From: Dyella sp. S184
GTDB taxonomy: Bacteria > Pseudomonadota > Gammaproteobacteria > Xanthomonadales > Rhodanobacteraceae
Direction: 5' to 3'
Length of the DNA: 64,000 nucleotides
Assembly (NCBI RefSeq): GCF_009766065.1
Contig: NZ_LMUE01000003.1
Location: 168,809-232,808 of the forward strand
In this document: in pieces, positions 15,582 through 24,426 of the stretch
Position numbering within the stretch: the stretch's first letter is position 1
Layout: every line of letters begins with the position of its first letter
Notes under the pieces: generated by a model
Databases searched by the model: none
Told to the model about the DNA's origin: nothing
The model's input: the letters and a program-made list of their open reading frames with translations, nothing else
Program-made: the position numbers and the translations under genes

Positions 15582-17654
15582 TTGACTCTGTACGTATCCA
15601 GTCTGCTGATTGCCTGCGGCATCTGTCTTTTCGCGGGCATCCACGCCACGTTTGCAGGGTCTGCGCGTGGACAGGAGCGCGTGTATTTCGCATTTGGCTG
15701 CCTCAGCCTGTTGCTCTCGATCTACCTTGGACTGACCGCGGCGCTTTATCAAACCGACACCGTATCGACGGCATGCGCACTGGTGCGCGCGGAAATCAGC
15801 TTCGCCTGTCTGATCTACCCGACCGGCATCTGGTTCTTCAGCCTGTATACGGGCATCGCCCACTGGCGGCGCTGGGTGACAGCTGCCGCACTGATCTTCG
15901 GCGCCCTGTTCGTGGTCAACCTGCTCTCTCCATACAGCCTGCTATATACCGACATCACCATGCGGCCCCCACTCGTGCTGCCCTGGGGTGAGACCGTACA
16001 TGACTACACAGGCACCGAGTCGGCACACGTAGCCAGCATCTATTACACCGCGGTGAACGCCAGCTACCTGTGGGCCGTGTGCAGCTGCATCTTGCTGTGG
16101 CGCAGGGGCCAGGGTGCACGCGTGTGGTCGCTCACGCTCTATCTTGTCGTCCAGGCCACCGCATCGGTACATGCCGAGTCGCTCGACCACAATGGCAGGC
16201 GTGGGCTGACCTTCGATTCACTGGCATTCCTGGTGTTGGTGCTGCTGATGAGCGGCGTACTCAGGCGTGAGCTGCAACGGCGAACCCAGGCGCTGGCCGC
16301 CAGCCTTGACGGGCTGCGTAGCGAGACACAGCGCAGGGAGGGCGTCGAGGCGGATCTGCGTCATCTTGCCTACCATGACCACCTGACCGACCTGCCGAAC
16401 CGCCACTACATGCATGAACGCCTGCAGGCCGCACTCGATTCTGCGGAACAGGGAGACGGCGCACTCATCCTGTTCGACCTCGACCACTTCAAGACCATCA
16501 ACGAGGCACTCGGTCACGACGTGGGTGACGAACTGCTGAAGGGCGTCGCCGCACGCATCAGCGAAGCCGCACCCAACGGTGCGTGCATCGCACGCTTCGG
16601 TGGTGACGAGTTCGCGCTGCACATCTCCTCGTTGACCGACACTGGCGAACCACCCGCACAGGCGGCCCTGCGCATTGCGCATGAAATCACCACACGGCTC
16701 ACCGCTCCATTGCGGATCGGCGACCACGACCTGGTCGTCGGGGTTAGTGCCGGCATCGCCCTGCTCCCCGGCCTGGCCCGGGATGTCGACAATGTGCTGC
16801 GCCAGGTCGATATGGCGTTGTACCGGGCGAAGGCTTCCGGACGGCATACCGCGGTGGTGTTTGAAAGTGTCATGCAGGCACAGGCAGACCGGCGCCTGCT
16901 GCTGGAGAAAGGCTTGCGGCTTGCCCTCGACCGCGACGAATTCGAACTGCACTACCAGCCCCAGCTCGACATGCAGGGGCGCTTCATCGGTGCCGAGGCG
17001 CTGCTGCGCTGGCGGCATCCGGCGCACGGCCTCATCGATCCGGTCGAATTCATTCCGATTGCTGAGGAAACCGGCCTGATCCACAGCATCGGCCGTTATG
17101 TCCTGCAACGGGCCTGCCTGGAACTGGATTCCTGGCCGGCAGCACACGCCCAGGCGCGCCTCTCGATCAACGTCAGCCCGTGGCAGCTGTTTGCGCAGGA
17201 TTTCGTCCGCACGCTGCGGGAAGCGGTTGCATCAACGCGGGCCGATCCGCGGCGTATCACCCTCGAAATCACCGAGAACGTCTTCCTGCACGATCTGGAA
17301 GATGCTGCGGGCAAGATCCGTGCACTGGATGCCGCCGGATTTCATTTCTCCCTGGATGATTTCGGCTCCGGCTATACGTCGCTGGAAAGCCTGAAAAAAC
17401 TTCCGGTACGCGAACTCAAGATCGACCGCACCTTCATCGAAGGATTGCGCGCCGGCTCGCACGACCGTTTCATCGAGGCGATGATCGCCATTGCGCACTA
17501 TCTGGAGCTTTTCGTGGTCGCCGAGGGCGTCGAAACCGAAGAGCAGCGCACCGCCCTGGCTGGGCTGGGCTGCGACGCGATCCAGGGCTACCTGGTGAGC
17601 CGGCCGTTGCCGGCGCCGGAATTCCGGAACTGGCTTGCCCAGCACGCCAGCTGA
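15582..17654 (+). CDS. Membrane GGDEF-EAL cyclic-di-GMP protein
   Basis: A 690-residue two-domain cyclic-di-GMP enzyme anchored in the inner membrane. The first ~230 residues form about seven hydrophobic helices, a probable sensor. A coiled linker leads to a GGDEF domain (HDHLTDLPNR start, ARFGGDEFALH active site, no RxxD inhibitory site) and then an EAL phosphodiesterase domain. EAL motifs look complete: EALLRW, NVSPWQL, EITENVFL, DDFGSGYTSLESLKKLPV and GYLVSRPLP. It could therefore both make and break cyclic di-GMP, or be a GTP-tuned phosphodiesterase. The start at 15582 is TTG and uncertain. It has no operon partner. Confidence 0.9.
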   Translation: MTLYVSSLLIACGICLFAGIHATFAGSARGQERVYFAFGCLSLLLSIYLGLTAALYQTDTVSTACALVRAEISFACLIYPTGIWFFSLYTGIAHWRRWVTAAALIFGALFVVNLLSPYSLLYTDITMRPPLVLPWGETVHDYTGTESAHVASIYYTAVNASYLWAVCSCILLWRRGQGARVWSLTLYLVVQATASVHAESLDHNGRRGLTFDSLAFLVLVLLMSGVLRRELQRRTQALAASLDGLRSETQRREGVEADLRHLAYHDHLTDLPNRHYMHERLQAALDSAEQGDGALILFDLDHFKTINEALGHDVGDELLKGVAARISEAAPNGACIARFGGDEFALHISSLTDTGEPPAQAALRIAHEITTRLTAPLRIGDHDLVVGVSAGIALLPGLARDVDNVLRQVDMALYRAKASGRHTAVVFESVMQAQADRRLLLEKGLRLALDRDEFELHYQPQLDMQGRFIGAEALLRWRHPAHGLIDPVEFIPIAEETGLIHSIGRYVLQRACLELDSWPAAHAQARLSINVSPWQLFAQDFVRTLREAVASTRADPRRITLEITENVFLHDLEDAAGKIRALDAAGFHFSLDDFGSGYTSLESLKKLPVRELKIDRTFIEGLRAGSHDRFIEAMIAIAHYLELFVVAEGVETEEQRTALAGLGCDAIQGYLVSRPLPAPEFRNWLAQHAS

Positions 17655-17712
17655 TCACTCATCGGCGGAAACATTGCGCGTCATCTTCATCGTTATAGGG
17701 CGGCGCGCGCGA

Positions 17713-18084
17713 TCAGCCTTTATGCAGCCAATGCACGTGGATGCCGTTTGCCTTATCGTCGGTCCGATGGCCTAGCCGGCTCTCAACGACCTTGCCCCAC
17801 TGGGTGACGTAGCCATTCCCGTCAGGCCGCTCTATCCGCACTCGCTCGCCTTGCTCGATTGGAAAAAAGGTCTCAAGAACCATCGCATCATCATCCTCCC
17901 AGGCCAGCATGGCTTGCTTGGAGGTACCGGCACCCCAGCCAAATTCGATACGGATGCCTTGCGGCGGGATGGTTGCGCGATTATCGAGATGCCAGTTATC
18001 GGTCTTGTTGAGCAGCGACACCAGCAACGGGTCGTTCCAGTCGACCGGGTTACCCGCTTTCGGGAAAGACTTTTCATCGGCCAT
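17713..18084 (-). CDS. Hypothetical protein, possibly PilZ-like
   Basis: A 123-residue soluble protein of unknown family. The C-terminal half is beta-rich (MVLETFFPIEQGERVRIERP, GYVTQWGKVVESRLG, GIHVHW), vaguely like the PilZ barrel, but the RxxxR and D/NxSxxG cyclic-di-GMP motifs are not clear, so this is only a guess. The ATG at 18084 begins a hydrophilic, well-formed chain; a longer in-frame reading to 18267 adds 61 residues of non-protein-like composition. It converges on the GGDEF-EAL gene. Confidence 0.6.
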   Translation of the reverse strand: MADEKSFPKAGNPVDWNDPLLVSLLNKTDNWHLDNRATIPPQGIRIEFGWGAGTSKQAMLAWEDDDAMVLETFFPIEQGERVRIERPDGNGYVTQWGKVVESRLGHRTDDKANGIHVHWLHKG

Positions 18085-18369
18085 GTGCGGAGTACCCCGT
18101 CGGAGGAACAACCATTGAGCATCCTGCCCACCTGCAGGCCGCCACGGGTCGATACCGCCGAAGCTCGCACGCCTGAAACGTGGGTCAGTGCAGTTACCTT
18201 GCCTGAAACCGAATTGCATGTCGTCTGATATGTACCGCGCGACTATAACTCGCGCAATCCAAGGCATCGCCTATGACCTACGGTCTATGTGCTGTGCCGC
18301 CTCAAACCTCGGCTAACTAATCCGGCCCTGCCACGCTGTTCTTACGCCTCTTGCAGTCATGCCGGTCCG

Positions 18370-19032
18370 TCACTCGTCGGCTGGCAGGTCAAATTCTTCA
18401 GGCCATTCGAACTCCAGCGGCTCGTGCGCGGTAACAACAAGCGGCCAGCGCCCGATCACTTCGTGCCTGGATTGCCCGAAAAAGCTGCGGATCAACACGA
18501 ATTCGTGCGGTTTCCAGCTTATCGGGGGTATCTGTAGCTGGATCGAATCCATCGCGCCGCCACGCAACAGCGTGATATGCGGCAGGTAATTGGAGATGCC
18601 CAGCACTTGCAGCCCCTGGCGATGCTGGGCTTCCGCGATGGCCCGGCGCAGCGTCAACGCCGACGCGGCGGACGCACTGTCCGCGCAAAACACGAAAGGG
18701 AAGTTGCCGTCCCGGGCAGCACTGAGCCGCATCGCCGAATCCAGCGAAACCTCGAAGCACTTGATGTGCACTGCCTCGGCCGCGGCGAACAGGGCATCCT
18801 CCAGCGGCTGCTTCAATCGCTCCGACTTGCCCATGTCAACCAGCGTCAGATGGAAATCGTCGGAATCGACCGCAGTACCGATCAGTCGGTGCGTCTTGAG
18901 AAAGCGCTCGCGAGCCTGGGCGATTTCGACCCTGGCCTTTTCATCCGGCTTGAGGGCAAAAAAGAAATGGGTGCCGTCACTAGGTTTGTGACCGTGCGAT
19001 GAGATCGGTTTGGTGTGTGACTCCAAGGCCAT
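18370..19032 (-). CDS. 2H phosphoesterase (2'-5' RNA ligase/ThpR family)
   Basis: A 220-residue protein of the two-histidine phosphoesterase superfamily (LigT/ThpR), which acts on 2',5' or 2',3'-cyclic phosphodiester bonds in RNA. Both HxTx motifs are seen: FHLTLVDMG in the first half and PHITLLRGG in the second, with the typical FFFALKPDEKAR opening strand. The C-terminus is acidic. It stands alone on the minus strand. The true substrate of these enzymes is generally unclear. Confidence 0.85.
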   Translation of the reverse strand: MALESHTKPISSHGHKPSDGTHFFFALKPDEKARVEIAQARERFLKTHRLIGTAVDSDDFHLTLVDMGKSERLKQPLEDALFAAAEAVHIKCFEVSLDSAMRLSAARDGNFPFVFCADSASAASALTLRRAIAEAQHRQGLQVLGISNYLPHITLLRGGAMDSIQLQIPPISWKPHEFVLIRSFFGQSRHEVIGRWPLVVTAHEPLEFEWPEEFDLPADE

Positions 19033-19368
19033 CTCTACCTCGAGCGATTGCAGGTGGCGGCGTTATCCCCGCAGTTCATCGTACAGGGCGTAGCAGCTCT
19101 GTCCAGATACGTTGCGCCACACCTTTCTTGCGAATCATTTTGCAAATTCTTGCGATGCCACACGTCACTCGGCACCGCATAAGCCACGAACTCATTGTCG
19201 CCAACGCTGGTGGCGAAATTAATCAGCCTGATCAAGGAAATCTGAGCGCCCCACCGAGGCTCAGCCTCAGTAGCATCGCGGCTTCCGAAGCATGCATTCA
19301 AGCCGCCCTTTGGCACACACGCTCGAATGCAGCGAAGATGCCGCGACACGCAACAGGAGAATATTTCC
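19033..19368. other. Intergenic region, nothing recognised
   Basis: A 336-base stretch divergent between the 2H phosphoesterase and OsmC genes. An open minus-strand reading crosses it (19035-19250 portion, with NEFVAYAVPSDVWHRK), but no start, ribosome site or known family supports it. The OsmC promoter should lie here but was not resolved. Confidence 0.4.
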
Positions 19369-19797
19369 ATGGCAATTTCCACCGTCCGGGCGATTACCAG
19401 CCCCACTCCGTTCACGGTGACGTTGACCGATGACCACGGACATACCTGGCTCGCGGATGAGCCACTCGAGGCGAACGGTGCCAACGCCGGCCCCTCGCCA
19501 GAACGGCTGTTGCTGTCGGCGCTCGGTGCCTGCACGGCCATCACCCTGCAGATGTACGCGTCGCGCAAGCAATGGCCGCTGACCGGGGTCGGGGTGGAGC
19601 TGCGCTTCAATCCCGAGGGCAAACCGGCTGCCGGAACCGACATCACGCGTGCGATCACCTTGCAAGGATCCTTGACCGACGAGCAACGCGAGCGCCTGCT
19701 GCAGATCGCGAACGCCTGCCCGATCCACAAGGTACTGACCGGCGAGGTGCGCATCGCCACGCGACTGGAAACAGCTAGCACAGGAGCATCCACATGA
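19369..19797 (+). CDS. OsmC-family thiol peroxidase
   Basis: A 142-residue OsmC-like protein. Both family cysteines are present: [21 protein letters not shown] and [13 protein letters not shown], the latter being the C-P-I-H-K/R-x-L subtype (YhfA/OsmC-like). Such proteins reduce organic peroxides or act in thiol stress. The ATG at 19369 has a good AGGAG upstream; an earlier in-frame start at 19327 would read through that site. Its stop overlaps the ATG of the next gene (ATGA), so the two are translationally coupled. Confidence 0.9.
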   Translation: MAISTVRAITSPTPFTVTLTDDHGHTWLADEPLEANGANAGPSPERLLLSALGACTAITLQMYASRKQWPLTGVGVELRFNPEGKPAAGTDITRAITLQGSLTDEQRERLLQIANACPIHKVLTGEVRIATRLETASTGAST

Positions 19798-20345
19798 CCA
19801 ACATCCTGGGCATCTCCGGCAGCCTGCGCGCGCAGTCCTACAACACTGCGCTGTTGCGCGCTGCACAGTCTATGGTCGATGCCGACGTCATGCTGGATGT
19901 CACCACACTGCACGGCATTCCGCTCTACGACGCTGATCTGGAGCAGCGCGATGGCCTGCCCGCGCCAGTTGCAGAGTTGAAGGAGCGCATCGCCGCCAGC
20001 GATGGCGTGCTACTGGTGACACCGGAGTACAACAACGGCATTCCCGGCGTCTTCAAGAACGCCATCGACTGGCTGTCACGGCCTGCAGCTGACATCCCGC
20101 GCATCTTTGGCAACCGACCGGTTGCCGTGATCGGCGCATCACCTGGTGGATTCGGCACGATCCTCGCCCAGAACGGCTGGCTGCCGGTACTCAAGACGCT
20201 AGGCACACGGCAGTGGTCGGGCGATCGGCTGCTGGTGTCGCGCGCCTACAAGGTGTTCGACGAGCACGGCGAACTGCAGGACGAGGCGATCCGCAAACAG
20301 CTGGGCGATTTCCTGCGCGGCTTCGCGACCTATATCGCCGGTTAG
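19794..20345 (+). CDS. NADPH-dependent FMN reductase (ChrR/YieF-like quinone reductase)
   Basis: A 183-residue flavodoxin-like oxidoreductase of the NADPH-dependent FMN reductase family, which does two-electron reduction of quinones and can reduce chromate. Seen: the phosphate-binding loop [19 protein letters not shown], the FMN contact [21 protein letters not shown], and [13 protein letters not shown]. It is coupled to the OsmC gene by a 4-base overlap, so peroxide and quinone stress functions are made together. Confidence 0.93.
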   Translation: MTNILGISGSLRAQSYNTALLRAAQSMVDADVMLDVTTLHGIPLYDADLEQRDGLPAPVAELKERIAASDGVLLVTPEYNNGIPGVFKNAIDWLSRPAADIPRIFGNRPVAVIGASPGGFGTILAQNGWLPVLKTLGTRQWSGDRLLVSRAYKVFDEHGELQDEAIRKQLGDFLRGFATYIAG

Positions 20346-20384
20346 TTGAAACACTGGCGGCAACGCGTGCTGATCCAGTGACGA

Positions 20385-20873
20385 TCAGCCGCGGAAGAAC
20401 AAATAGATCGCGCTATACGGTACCCGTAATTCGGCATTTGCATGACTCGCGTCGCAACCGCGGGTCGGTGCCATGCCACCTTCGGTTCGCGTACGGACGA
20501 CATACTCGACACTGGCCATCTCGCCGGTGCCTGCATGCGACTTGGCGTGGAGTACGAGCCAGGGGATAGCGCCCGGATTGGGTGAAGGAGAAACATTGAG
20601 GGGTTCGCCAACCACGCTGCTGCCGTCATTGGCCTGCCAGCTCGGCCCGGCGAAATGTTTGCCGATAATGTTGCCCTTGGCATCGCGCAAGGTCGCATCG
20701 GGGGCCTTCAACGTCCATGCATAGGTGTCGTTCGATGCCTTCTTGCAGGTATAGATCTGCACGCCCTTGCCAAAGGCCTCGAGAGCCGGCGGCTTCGCTG
20801 GCAGCCCTTCGGCACGAACAAGTCCGGCGATACCGGCCAGGGCGGCAACGCCCACCAACCACTCTTTTCGCAT
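20385..20873 (-). CDS. DUF3455 exported protein
   Basis: A 162-residue protein with an N-terminal signal segment (MRKEWLVGVAALAGIAGLVRAEG) and the DUF3455 features: GVQIYTCKK, YAWTLKAPDATLRD, IIGKHFAGPSWQANDGS and the end VPYSAIYLFFRG. The function is unknown; the fold is probably beta-rich. The ATG at 20873 has CAGGAG upstream; an ATG at 20936 would precede the signal peptide and is unlikely. Convergent with the flavin reductase gene, 40 bases apart. Confidence 0.82.
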   Translation of the reverse strand: MRKEWLVGVAALAGIAGLVRAEGLPAKPPALEAFGKGVQIYTCKKASNDTYAWTLKAPDATLRDAKGNIIGKHFAGPSWQANDGSSVVGEPLNVSPSPNPGAIPWLVLHAKSHAGTGEMASVEYVVRTRTEGGMAPTRGCDASHANAELRVPYSAIYLFFRG

Positions 20874-21119
20874 CGCATTCTCCTGAATCAGGGTGGGAGC
20901 CCGTTCCGGCGGGAGGTGGAATGAACCAATCCCCACTTCCCCATACTGGTTAATTAAACCTGCACACGATTTGGCATAGACTCAGTCGTCGGTGACGGGA
21001 ATGACATGCCAGGCGTAACTGTCATTGCCCATTGTCGCCGTGGTGATCCCTATCCTCGCATGCATTCGATGCCGGCCACACGCATGCGATAACAGCGACA
21101 TAGTGTGGAGGATACGTTC

Positions 21120-21488
21120 ATGACTCACACCTCTCGAAATCCTTTATATCGCCAGATCGCAGTAGCGCTCTTTGCCGTTGCGGTGACCGCTTCCGCGTTG
21201 CCCGCTCATGCTCAGTATTACAGGCACGATGGCTATCGCGGACGCCCGGCTCCGCAATATTATCGTCGTGGCGGTGGCGGCGGCGGTGCGCTCATCGCCG
21301 GTGCCTTGCTGGGAGTGGTTGCCGGCACGGTCATCGCGAATTCAGTGGCACAGCCACCACCGGCCGTGATTTACACCGCGGCGCCACCGCCGCCGCCGCC
21401 GGGTGAGGTTTACTACGACAACAGTGCACCGCCGCAACCGCAACCGCAGCCGCCACCACCACCACCGAACCAGCCGTACCAGGGCTAA
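21120..21488 (+). CDS. Exported glycine-zipper, proline-rich small protein
   Basis: A 122-residue exported protein. A signal peptide ends at PAHAQ; then comes a short Tyr/Arg-rich part, a Gly-rich stretch with a glycine-zipper-like helix (GGGGGGALIAGALLGVVAG), and a Pro/Gln-rich tail. Probably an envelope protein; no function can be given. The ATG at 21120 is preceded by TGGAGGA. The Spy-like gene follows 63 bases later on the same strand. Confidence 0.72.
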   Translation: MTHTSRNPLYRQIAVALFAVAVTASALPAHAQYYRHDGYRGRPAPQYYRRGGGGGGALIAGALLGVVAGTVIANSVAQPPPAVIYTAAPPPPPPGEVYYDNSAPPQPQPQPPPPPPNQPYQG

Positions 21489-21551
21489 GCGCCACGACGG
21501 ACCGGCATAGGGCCGTCATTGATCGGACCACGTGAATCGGAGCATCCAACT

Positions 21552-22079
21552 ATGAAAAACGCAATTCGTAACGTTGCTGTGCCCGTATTGTTGACGTTTG
21601 CCATGCTCACGAGTGCTGCCTGGGCGCAGCAGACAGCTACGACTTCGGACGCGTCATCTTCGACCGCGCCGGCTGCTGCAAAAAACCACTCGCAAAAGCG
21701 CGCGGATGCCGTGGAGCAGCGCATCAGCGACATGCACACCCAGTTGAAGATCACCGATGTGCAGTCGAAGCCATGGGACGCTTTCGCCCAGACCATGCGC
21801 GACAATGCCAAGAATACCGCTCAGGCATTTCAGGATCGCGCACAGAAGCTTTCATCAATGAACGCCGACGAAGCCATGAAGTCTTATGCACAACTCGCGC
21901 AGAACCATGCGGACAACATGAAAAAACTGTCTTCCGCATGGAGCGACCTATACGCCGTATTTTCGGCGGATCAAAAGCAGATTGCAGATGACATGTATCG
22001 CAACCAGGGTGCCAAGCGGCACAGTGCTCCACGCAAGCACAAGGCTAGTGCGCCAGCGAGCGCCGCTTCTTCAGGCTAA
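21552..22079 (+). CDS. Spy/CpxP-like LTXXQ periplasmic protein
   Basis: A 175-residue exported helical protein. After a signal peptide (ending SAAWAQ) and a Ser/Thr/Ala linker there is a helix with an LTXXQ-like motif (LKITDVQSKPWDAFAQTMRDNA) and a repeat-like LSSMNADEAMKSYAQLAQNHADNMKKLSSAW. Relatives are Spy and CpxP, periplasmic chaperones or stress sensors. The tail is Lys/Ala-rich. The ATG at 21552 starts the signal peptide; an in-frame start at 21519 adds 11 residues. A terminator follows at 22123. Confidence 0.78.
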   Translation: MKNAIRNVAVPVLLTFAMLTSAAWAQQTATTSDASSSTAPAAAKNHSQKRADAVEQRISDMHTQLKITDVQSKPWDAFAQTMRDNAKNTAQAFQDRAQKLSSMNADEAMKSYAQLAQNHADNMKKLSSAWSDLYAVFSADQKQIADDMYRNQGAKRHSAPRKHKASAPASAASSG

Positions 22080-22410
22080 GCCTTGGCTCTGGTCGGGAAC
22101 GACGAAATGGGTCAGCGGCACCAAAGGGCCAGAGAATTTCTCTGGCCCTTTTGCGATAGAGCGATCACGTGGCAAGCACCGTTGGCGTCAAAGCATCTGC
22201 GCGACGGACGGCCCTGCAGCATCGCCATCAGCCGGACGTGACGGATCGCGGCGCGAGAGACGGGCCTCACCGTCGATCACCATTGAACGCAAGCACAACG
22301 CATTTGATGAAGAAAATTTCATGCGATGCTGCAATGCGTCATCGATGGGTACAATCACCTATGCCCGCGATATCCACGCCGGCAAGCCGCCCCACTCCCA
22401 CGATTGACTC
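22080..22410. other. Intergenic region with a terminator
   Basis: A 331-base stretch between the Spy-like gene and the MFS gene. It contains the terminator at 22123-22151. The rest shows only short open frames without start signals; the MFS promoter presumably lies after about 22250 in the locally AT-richer part. Confidence 0.5.
22123..22151 (+). terminator. Rho-independent terminator after the Spy-like gene
   Basis: AAAGGGCCAGAGAA (22123-22136) pairs perfectly with TTCTCTGGCCCTTT (22138-22151), then T and G. The 14-base stem ends in a T-run, 44 bases after the stop codon. Confidence 0.88.
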
Positions 22411-23619
22411 ATGACCGATGCTCCCTGCGTTTCCGCGATTGCGGAAAGCCGCCGCCCCGCCGTGCTGTTGCCGATCCTCAGCACCGTCGCTTTCACGTTT
22501 GCCACCTATCTGACCATCGGGCTGTCGCTGGCGGTGCTGCCGGGGTTCGTCCACAACAACCTTGGTTTCGGCGCAATGCTGGCGGGGCTGGCGATCAGCA
22601 TGCAGTATGTGGCAACACTGATCAGTCGCCCGCATGCCGGACGCATGGCCGATGCGCTGGGGCCCAAGCGCACGGTGCTGACCGGACTGGCTATGTGCGC
22701 AGTCAGCGGCGCACTCCTGCTGGTCGGTGCCCTCGCTGTCGGTCGACCCGTGCTCAGCCTCAGCCTGATCCTGCTCGCGCGCCTGACACTGGGCTGTGCC
22801 GAAAGCTGCGTCGGTACCGGCTCCATCGCCTGGGGCATGGGTCAAGTCGGCCATGGCCACACCGCGCGGGTGATTTCGTGGAATGGCGTAGCCACCTACG
22901 GTGCACTCGCTGCCGGCGCACCGCTCGGCGTCTTGCTGCAGCATCAATTCGGCTTCGCGTCGATCGGCTTGCTGACCCTGGTACTCATGCTTGCCGCGTT
23001 GCCACTGGCACGACTCAAACGCGCCACGATGGTGGCCGCCGGTGAACGCTCGCCGTTCCGCACCGTGGCCGCCCGCGTGGTGCCTTATGGCATGGGCCTC
23101 GCGTTGGGTTCGATCGGCTTTGGCTGCATCGCCACCTTCATCACGCTGTTCTATGCGGCGCGCGGCTGGGATGGTGCTGCGCTGACCCTCAGCGTGTTCG
23201 GCGTGATGTTCGTTGGCGTGCGCTTCGTATTTGGCCGCACCATCAACTGGCTGGGTGGCTATCGCGTCGCGATGGCCTCGCTTGCGATCGAGGCGATCGG
23301 GCTGATCACGCTGTGGCTGGCCAGTGACGTGCACATGGCGGGAGCGGGCGCCGCCATTGCCGGGTTGGGCTTTTCACTGGTGTTCCCCGCCCTCGGTGTG
23401 GAAGCCGTCAATCGCGTGCCCGAACACAGCCGCGGCTCGGCGCTCGGCGTGTTTTCCGTATTCATGGATGTGGCGATGGCCATCGCCGGCCCGATCGGCG
23501 GCTGGATTGCCGGCGGCATGGGTTACGGCGCGATCTACGGTTTCGCGGCCGTGGCAGCGATGCTGGCGGTTGTGCTGACCCTGGTGCTGAAGATCCAGGC
23601 ATCAGACGCGATCCACTGA
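22411..23619 (+). CDS. MFS transporter (YhhS-like efflux permease)
   Basis: A 402-residue major facilitator superfamily protein with about twelve membrane helices. The MFS loop 2-3 signature is recognisable (GRMADALGPKRTVLTG). The chain also has GCAESCVGTGSIAWGM in helix 5 and a basic loop between the two six-helix halves. Closest in character to E. coli YhhS/YfcJ. The substrate cannot be deduced. It stands alone. Confidence 0.88.
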   Translation: MTDAPCVSAIAESRRPAVLLPILSTVAFTFATYLTIGLSLAVLPGFVHNNLGFGAMLAGLAISMQYVATLISRPHAGRMADALGPKRTVLTGLAMCAVSGALLLVGALAVGRPVLSLSLILLARLTLGCAESCVGTGSIAWGMGQVGHGHTARVISWNGVATYGALAAGAPLGVLLQHQFGFASIGLLTLVLMLAALPLARLKRATMVAAGERSPFRTVAARVVPYGMGLALGSIGFGCIATFITLFYAARGWDGAALTLSVFGVMFVGVRFVFGRTINWLGGYRVAMASLAIEAIGLITLWLASDVHMAGAGAAIAGLGFSLVFPALGVEAVNRVPEHSRGSALGVFSVFMDVAMAIAGPIGGWIAGGMGYGAIYGFAAVAAMLAVVLTLVLKIQASDAIH

Positions 23620-23773
23620 CACCGCATGGCCTCCATGTATTTGGCCACCTAAAGGCAAAAGCATCTGTCCGCACTCCCAAAATTGCATCCCGCAAACAGC
23701 GTGAGCTAAGGTTGCAGGTCACTGGCGGCCACTCGCGGCATCAGCCGGTTGATTACTCACAGGGCAACTGCAC

Positions 23774-24271
23774 ATGCGATATCTGACGACCTCGTTACTC
23801 CTTGCCATTTCCACGGCTTGTTTCGGGCAGACGGCTTCGACCGGCAATGACAGCGCGAAGATGACGCCGGAGCAGCAGCGGCAGCAATTCCGATGCGAAC
23901 AGACCAGGGAGCAGATCCAGGAGCAACTCAACCGCAAGGTTACAAGTCCTTCCGATCGCGACAACCTCGCGTCGCTACGGAAGAGCGAAAGGATCGACTG
24001 CGTCCCTCCCCTGGTATCGCCGCCGCCGTCAGCAGCCAGTCTGCCAGCAAAATATCCCGCCCAGGCGGTGCGCCAACACCACCAGGGCGTGGTAATCGTT
24101 CGTGTGGACCTTGCCGCCGATGGTTCGGTAACAAGCGAGAGTGTCTATCAGTCGAGCGGTTTCCAGGAGCTGGATCGGTCGGCCCTGGACGCGGTGCGCA
24201 GCTGGCATTTCGACACGAGATTGGGCCTCTCTCTGAGAGTGCCAGTCAGCTTCAACGCCAGCGCCAATTGA
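23774..24271 (+). CDS. TonB C-terminal-domain protein
   Basis: A 165-residue exported protein. A signal peptide (cut around FGQ) is followed by a helical stretch with a Cys, then a TonB C-terminal domain from PAKYPAQAVRQHHQGVVIVRVDLAADGSVTSESVYQSSG to LDRSALDAVRSWHF. It lacks the membrane anchor and long proline arm of a true TonB, so it is unlikely to energise receptors. Two cysteines (FRCEQT and IDCVPP) may form a disulfide. Function unknown. Confidence 0.8.
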   Translation: MRYLTTSLLLAISTACFGQTASTGNDSAKMTPEQQRQQFRCEQTREQIQEQLNRKVTSPSDRDNLASLRKSERIDCVPPLVSPPPSAASLPAKYPAQAVRQHHQGVVIVRVDLAADGSVTSESVYQSSGFQELDRSALDAVRSWHFDTRLGLSLRVPVSFNASAN

Positions 24272-24296
24272 TACGCTTTCGTCCTGGCGGGAGACA

Positions 24297-24317
24297 CTCT
24301 ATATAGACTATATAGAG
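24297..24317. promoter_or_regulatory. AT-rich perfect palindrome upstream of the TPR-sulfotransferase
   Basis: CTCTATATAG (24297-24306) and CTATATAGAG (24308-24317) are exact reverse complements around one A. It lies 110 bases before the ATG at 24427 and 26 bases after the TonB-domain gene. The composition (TATA-rich in a GC-rich region) suits an operator or a promoter -10; no regulator gene adjoins. Confidence 0.55.
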
Positions 24318-24426
24318 GTCTGCGAAATCAGGCGCATTTCGCCGGTTTGCCCGGATGTATCGTCCCTGCGTGCGCATTCGCAACATCCCGGCGAGATCTG
24401 CGTCGCCGTACACCTCAAGGGCAACC

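Noticed and set aside
17713..18084. Calling this protein a PilZ cyclic-di-GMP receptor
   Set aside because: The needed RxxxR and D/NxSxxG motifs are not clearly present; only the beta-rich pattern is similar.
18084..18267. Extending the hypothetical protein at 17713 upstream to 18267
   Set aside because: The extra 61 residues have no ribosome site at their start and look unlike a real protein; ATG at 18084 is better.
22339..23334. Minus-strand open frame of 331 codons opposite the MFS gene
   Set aside because: His/Gln/Ala-rich antisense composition; the MFS gene on the plus strand is unmistakable.
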